Position numbers and translations under genes: made by a program. 64,000 bases of DNA from an uncultured Lachnospiraceae bacterium (GTDB lineage Bacteria > Bacillota > Clostridia > Lachnospirales > Lachnospiraceae): the NCBI GenBank assembly GCA_910577015.1, contig CAJTKU010000009.1, positions 50,381 to 114,380 on the forward strand, in the 5' to 3' direction. This document shows positions 61,788-64,000 of the stretch, piece by piece (the first letter of the stretch is position 1; the number at the start of each line of letters is the position of its first letter). The notes beneath the pieces were generated by a model. That model did no database searches and was not told where the DNA came from. It saw only the letters and a list, made by a program, of their open reading frames with translations.

Positions 61788-62072
61788 ATGAAAAAGATAC
61801 AGGCGATAGAAATAAATAAGGATGAATTTATTCAGATACTTCAGAATTTAACAGATAGTGGACAATTGGAACCATACGGAGATGAAAATTGGGAAGATGC
61901 TATTAGATTTTGTATTACTATAGAAGAAATCATGGACGAAAATGAAGTGAAAGAAAAAATAGCAAAACATTTAGGAATAGAACAAATAAGATATTATATC
62001 AAGGACGGAAGTACAATCATATTAGTTTATAGTGCAAAAGGGAAATTTGATGGAGATATGCCAATAGAATAA
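61788..62072 (+). CDS. Small acidic hypothetical protein
   Basis: A 94-residue acidic protein (IQAIEINKDEFIQILQNLTD) with AGGAGG before its ATG. It has an alpha/beta pattern. Function unknown; it precedes the membrane protein/TIR pair by 32 bp and could belong to it. Confidence 0.55.
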   Translation: MKKIQAIEINKDEFIQILQNLTDSGQLEPYGDENWEDAIRFCITIEEIMDENEVKEKIAKHLGIEQIRYYIKDGSTIILVYSAKGKFDGDMPIE

Positions 62073-62104
62073 TAGATTTATAGAAAGTTGAATGAGGAAA
62101 TAAA

Positions 62105-62959
62105 ATGCCTATAGATAATGAAGGAATTATACATCCTAAAAAAACTCAAAAAGATAGACCATATAATGCAAAGAAGGGGGTTAATATTAAAATAATAGGA
62201 TTAATAATTACAAATTTTGTGGCTGTTTGTGGTTGTATTATTTCAATATATGCATTACATTTGCAAAAATTACAATATGAAAATAGCATTAAAGTCTTAG
62301 CACTGGAAAAAGAAAAATTTGAAAGTATGTTAAAGGAAAATAATATACAAATACAAACTTCATATATTGTCTGTCAAGTTAGAGATATAGAATATTTATA
62401 TTCTTGGCTAGATGAATATGATGTTCGTATATATTCAAATGATTTAACAACCTTATTTTATGATAATCAAACACACCATTATTGTGATGAAAATGATTTT
62501 CTGTTTTTAGATGATGATGAAAATGGTTTTTTGTTTATTGATGATGGTGAAAATGATACATATAATTGGATATATTCAGAAGTCGTTTTTTTGAGGATTG
62601 ATATTAATAGCAATAGAATTGTCAAAGATATTAACTTACACTATACAAAAATAAACATGAATAATAATGTTATAGAAAGTCAATATGATTTAGCATCTTA
62701 TAAAGAAAATGGCGAAGAGATAGTAGTAAATTTAGGGGAAGCATCGCCGAATGAAATGCTCTTAATTCCTCTTGCAATAAGACACCCAATATACTATATG
62801 AATGAAGGAAATGAAACATCAGTTAGATATAAACTAATGTATATTCCTCAGGAAATATCATATTATGATGAATTTTATGAAGATACCTTTAGATTGGATA
62901 TTAGAGATTTACTAGAGGGAGGATTTATTACAGAATTTGGGTATTATGGACAGGGATAA
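62105..62959 (+). CDS. Single-pass membrane protein, partner of the TIR gene
   Basis: A 284-residue protein with one membrane helix near residues 30-52 (IKIIGLIITNFVAVCGCIIS), a coiled coil, and a beta-rich C-terminal domain of about 190 residues. An internal acidic duplication (DDDENGFLFIDDGEND) is present. No family recognised. It ends 40 bp before the TIR gene in the same orientation, so a two-gene functional unit is likely. Confidence 0.6.
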   Translation: MPIDNEGIIHPKKTQKDRPYNAKKGVNIKIIGLIITNFVAVCGCIISIYALHLQKLQYENSIKVLALEKEKFESMLKENNIQIQTSYIVCQVRDIEYLYSWLDEYDVRIYSNDLTTLFYDNQTHHYCDENDFLFLDDDENGFLFIDDGENDTYNWIYSEVVFLRIDINSNRIVKDINLHYTKINMNNNVIESQYDLASYKENGEEIVVNLGEASPNEMLLIPLAIRHPIYYMNEGNETSVRYKLMYIPQEISYYDEFYEDTFRLDIRDLLEGGFITEFGYYGQG

Positions 62960-62999
62960 AATCTAAGTTTCAAGATACAAATGTATAGAGGGATTCATT

Positions 63000-63890
63000 A
63001 TGGAAAAAAATATTTTTATTAGTCATTCAAGCTATGATAAAGAAGTGGTTAAAATATTTTCAGAATTAATAAAGAGAGTTTCGTTAAGTCAAATACATAT
63101 TTGGTTTTCTAATGATACTGATGTTTGTGGCGGTTTTTTAATTGGAGATAATTGGCTTAATTCAATCATAAAAAATATAAATAAGAGTCAAGTGGTTATC
63201 TCTTTTATTACGCCTAACAGCAATAATCAGCCGTGGATATTATATGAAAGTGGATATGCAGAGGCATTAGATAATTGTGTTTTAGTTCCTGTTAAATTTG
63301 CAATAGATATTAGTGAAATCTCTATTCCTTTGCAACACAAACAAATTTATAATCTATCAGGATTGGAAGATTTGCATATCTTTTTGAGTAAATTACTAAA
63401 TTTGTTTAATATTATTTATGACAAAGAAGTTTTTCGAGATACAGTACAAACATATTTAAAAAGAATTCGTAATGTTTGGGATGTTAATAATTCTATATCA
63501 GAAAATATAAATTTTGAAAATAGACTAATGGAAAGGATAGAACAAAAATTTGAATATTATTTGGATAATATGAACAGATTACACAAATCAGAAAGTGATG
63601 AAAAGTATGAGGTTTGTTTCATATATATAGTTAATGATAAAGAAAAAAGAGAATATATTTCAATTAATCCCAATATGACTGTTTCAGATGTGTTGGATGA
63701 AGTCTACTATATAATATATGATTTTGTAGAACCATATACATATTTGAAATCATGGGTATTGACTGAGATTAAAACTCAACGGCCACTTATTTTAAATGAA
63801 TATATGCAAGAGAAAATTCCTGCTAATATTATTTTTAAACAAAATTTATATTTTCATATTGATTTTTTGAATAAGTCTTTAATTATATAA
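63000..63890 (+). CDS. TIR-domain protein with ubiquitin-like C-terminus
   Basis: A 296-residue protein. A TIR domain spans about 1-135: FISHSSYDKEVVKIF opens it and VVISFITPNSNN then WILYESGYAEAL supply the catalytic-glutamate region expected for TIR NADases. A coiled segment (about 140-200) follows. The last ~90 residues (YEVCFIYIV, TVSDVLDEVYYIIY, LKSWVLTEIKTQRPLI, FKQNLYFHI) follow a beta-grasp order like YukD. TIR proteins in mobile elements commonly act in anti-phage defence; this role is inferred. The gene is complete. Confidence 0.78.
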   Translation: MEKNIFISHSSYDKEVVKIFSELIKRVSLSQIHIWFSNDTDVCGGFLIGDNWLNSIIKNINKSQVVISFITPNSNNQPWILYESGYAEALDNCVLVPVKFAIDISEISIPLQHKQIYNLSGLEDLHIFLSKLLNLFNIIYDKEVFRDTVQTYLKRIRNVWDVNNSISENINFENRLMERIEQKFEYYLDNMNRLHKSESDEKYEVCFIYIVNDKEKREYISINPNMTVSDVLDEVYYIIYDFVEPYTYLKSWVLTEIKTQRPLILNEYMQEKIPANIIFKQNLYFHIDFLNKSLII

Positions 63891-64000
63891 TAGAAACTTC
63901 CTAAGTATGCTATCACTAAGAAATCCAGTAAAATCAACACTTTTGAAAGCGGTTAGAAGTGGTAAAAAGCAGGGAAATGTATGTAAATCATATATTATTC
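63891..64000. other. Window end without a recognisable gene
   Basis: 110 bp of AT-rich sequence after the TIR gene. It contains CCAGTAAAATCAACACTTTTGA-like sequence without a start and ribosome site. No feature can be supported. Confidence 0.5.

Noticed and set aside
63910..63935. Possible att repeat of the region after tRNA-Met (TAAAATCAA shared with 54670)
   Set aside because: The match is only about nine bases within AT-rich sequence and does not include the tRNA 3' end.
1..64000. CRISPR array
   Set aside because: No regularly spaced direct repeats with unique spacers were seen, and no cas genes.
1..64000. Insertion sequences or transposase genes
   Set aside because: No transposase-like protein is encoded in any frame; the palindromic elements have no open frame.

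Overview
The window looks like a chromosome segment from a gut-type, low-to-moderate-GC Firmicute, most likely a member of the Lachnospiraceae. The basis is the YesM/YesN two-component style, clan GH-Q beta-glucan phosphorylases, Gram-positive lipoprotein signals, strong AGGAGG ribosome sites and the overall gene content. No 16S or other decisive marker is present, so this is an inference.

Positions 1-23.2 kb form a beta-1,3-glucan utilisation locus. It holds a membrane-anchored multi-CBM GH16 laminarinase (5' end outside the window), a chemoreceptor with a long Lys/Ala repeat tail, a beta-helix lipoprotein resembling GH55 exo-glucanases, two phosphorylases (one GH94, one resembling GH161/GH149), a sugar ABC importer without its own ATPase, and a YesM/YesN-type pair. 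A convergent LacI-like sensor fused to a diguanylate cyclase closes it. Surface cleavage, chemotaxis, uptake and phosphorolysis would work as one pathway.

Positions 23.3-34 kb are mixed: tRNA-Trp, a tRNA-Leu with anticodon AAG, an AraC/GyrI regulator, a methyltransferase, a HEPN protein, a BFD-like ferredoxin, a large solute-binding lipoprotein, an amino-acid ABC transporter whose binding protein appears circularly permuted, a DUF4474 protein and a metallophosphoesterase. A long structured palindromic repeat at 29.1-29.3 kb has a relative at 49.1-49.2 kb.

Positions 34-44.5 kb are an AT-richer island with the most interesting content. It encodes a bacterial ubiquitin-like conjugation system: two membrane RING-finger proteins (one with surface TPR-like repeats), a ubiquitin-like protein, an E1, an E2 fused to six membrane segments and an FHA domain, a decayed trypsin-like protease, and a JAMM peptidase with a membrane segment and a LysM domain. 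An XRE-type regulator with an operator-like inverted repeat precedes it. The layout suggests conjugation and deconjugation at the inner face of the membrane, coupled to phosphothreonine signalling and to the cell wall.

Positions 44.6-54.6 kb return to housekeeping genes: carA-carB, a calcium-loop lipoprotein, a small conserved gene, queH, argS, tRNA-Val and tRNA-Met. From the tRNA-Met to the window end (54.6-64 kb) lies a very AT-rich putative integrated element. It carries an HU-like protein, possible phage-type small genes, a primase-like protein, an HNH/AP2-type protein, large palindromes that could be an origin or structured RNA, and a terminal two-gene unit of a membrane protein plus a TIR protein whose C-terminus looks ubiquitin-like. 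No integrase lies inside the window, so the right boundary is unknown.
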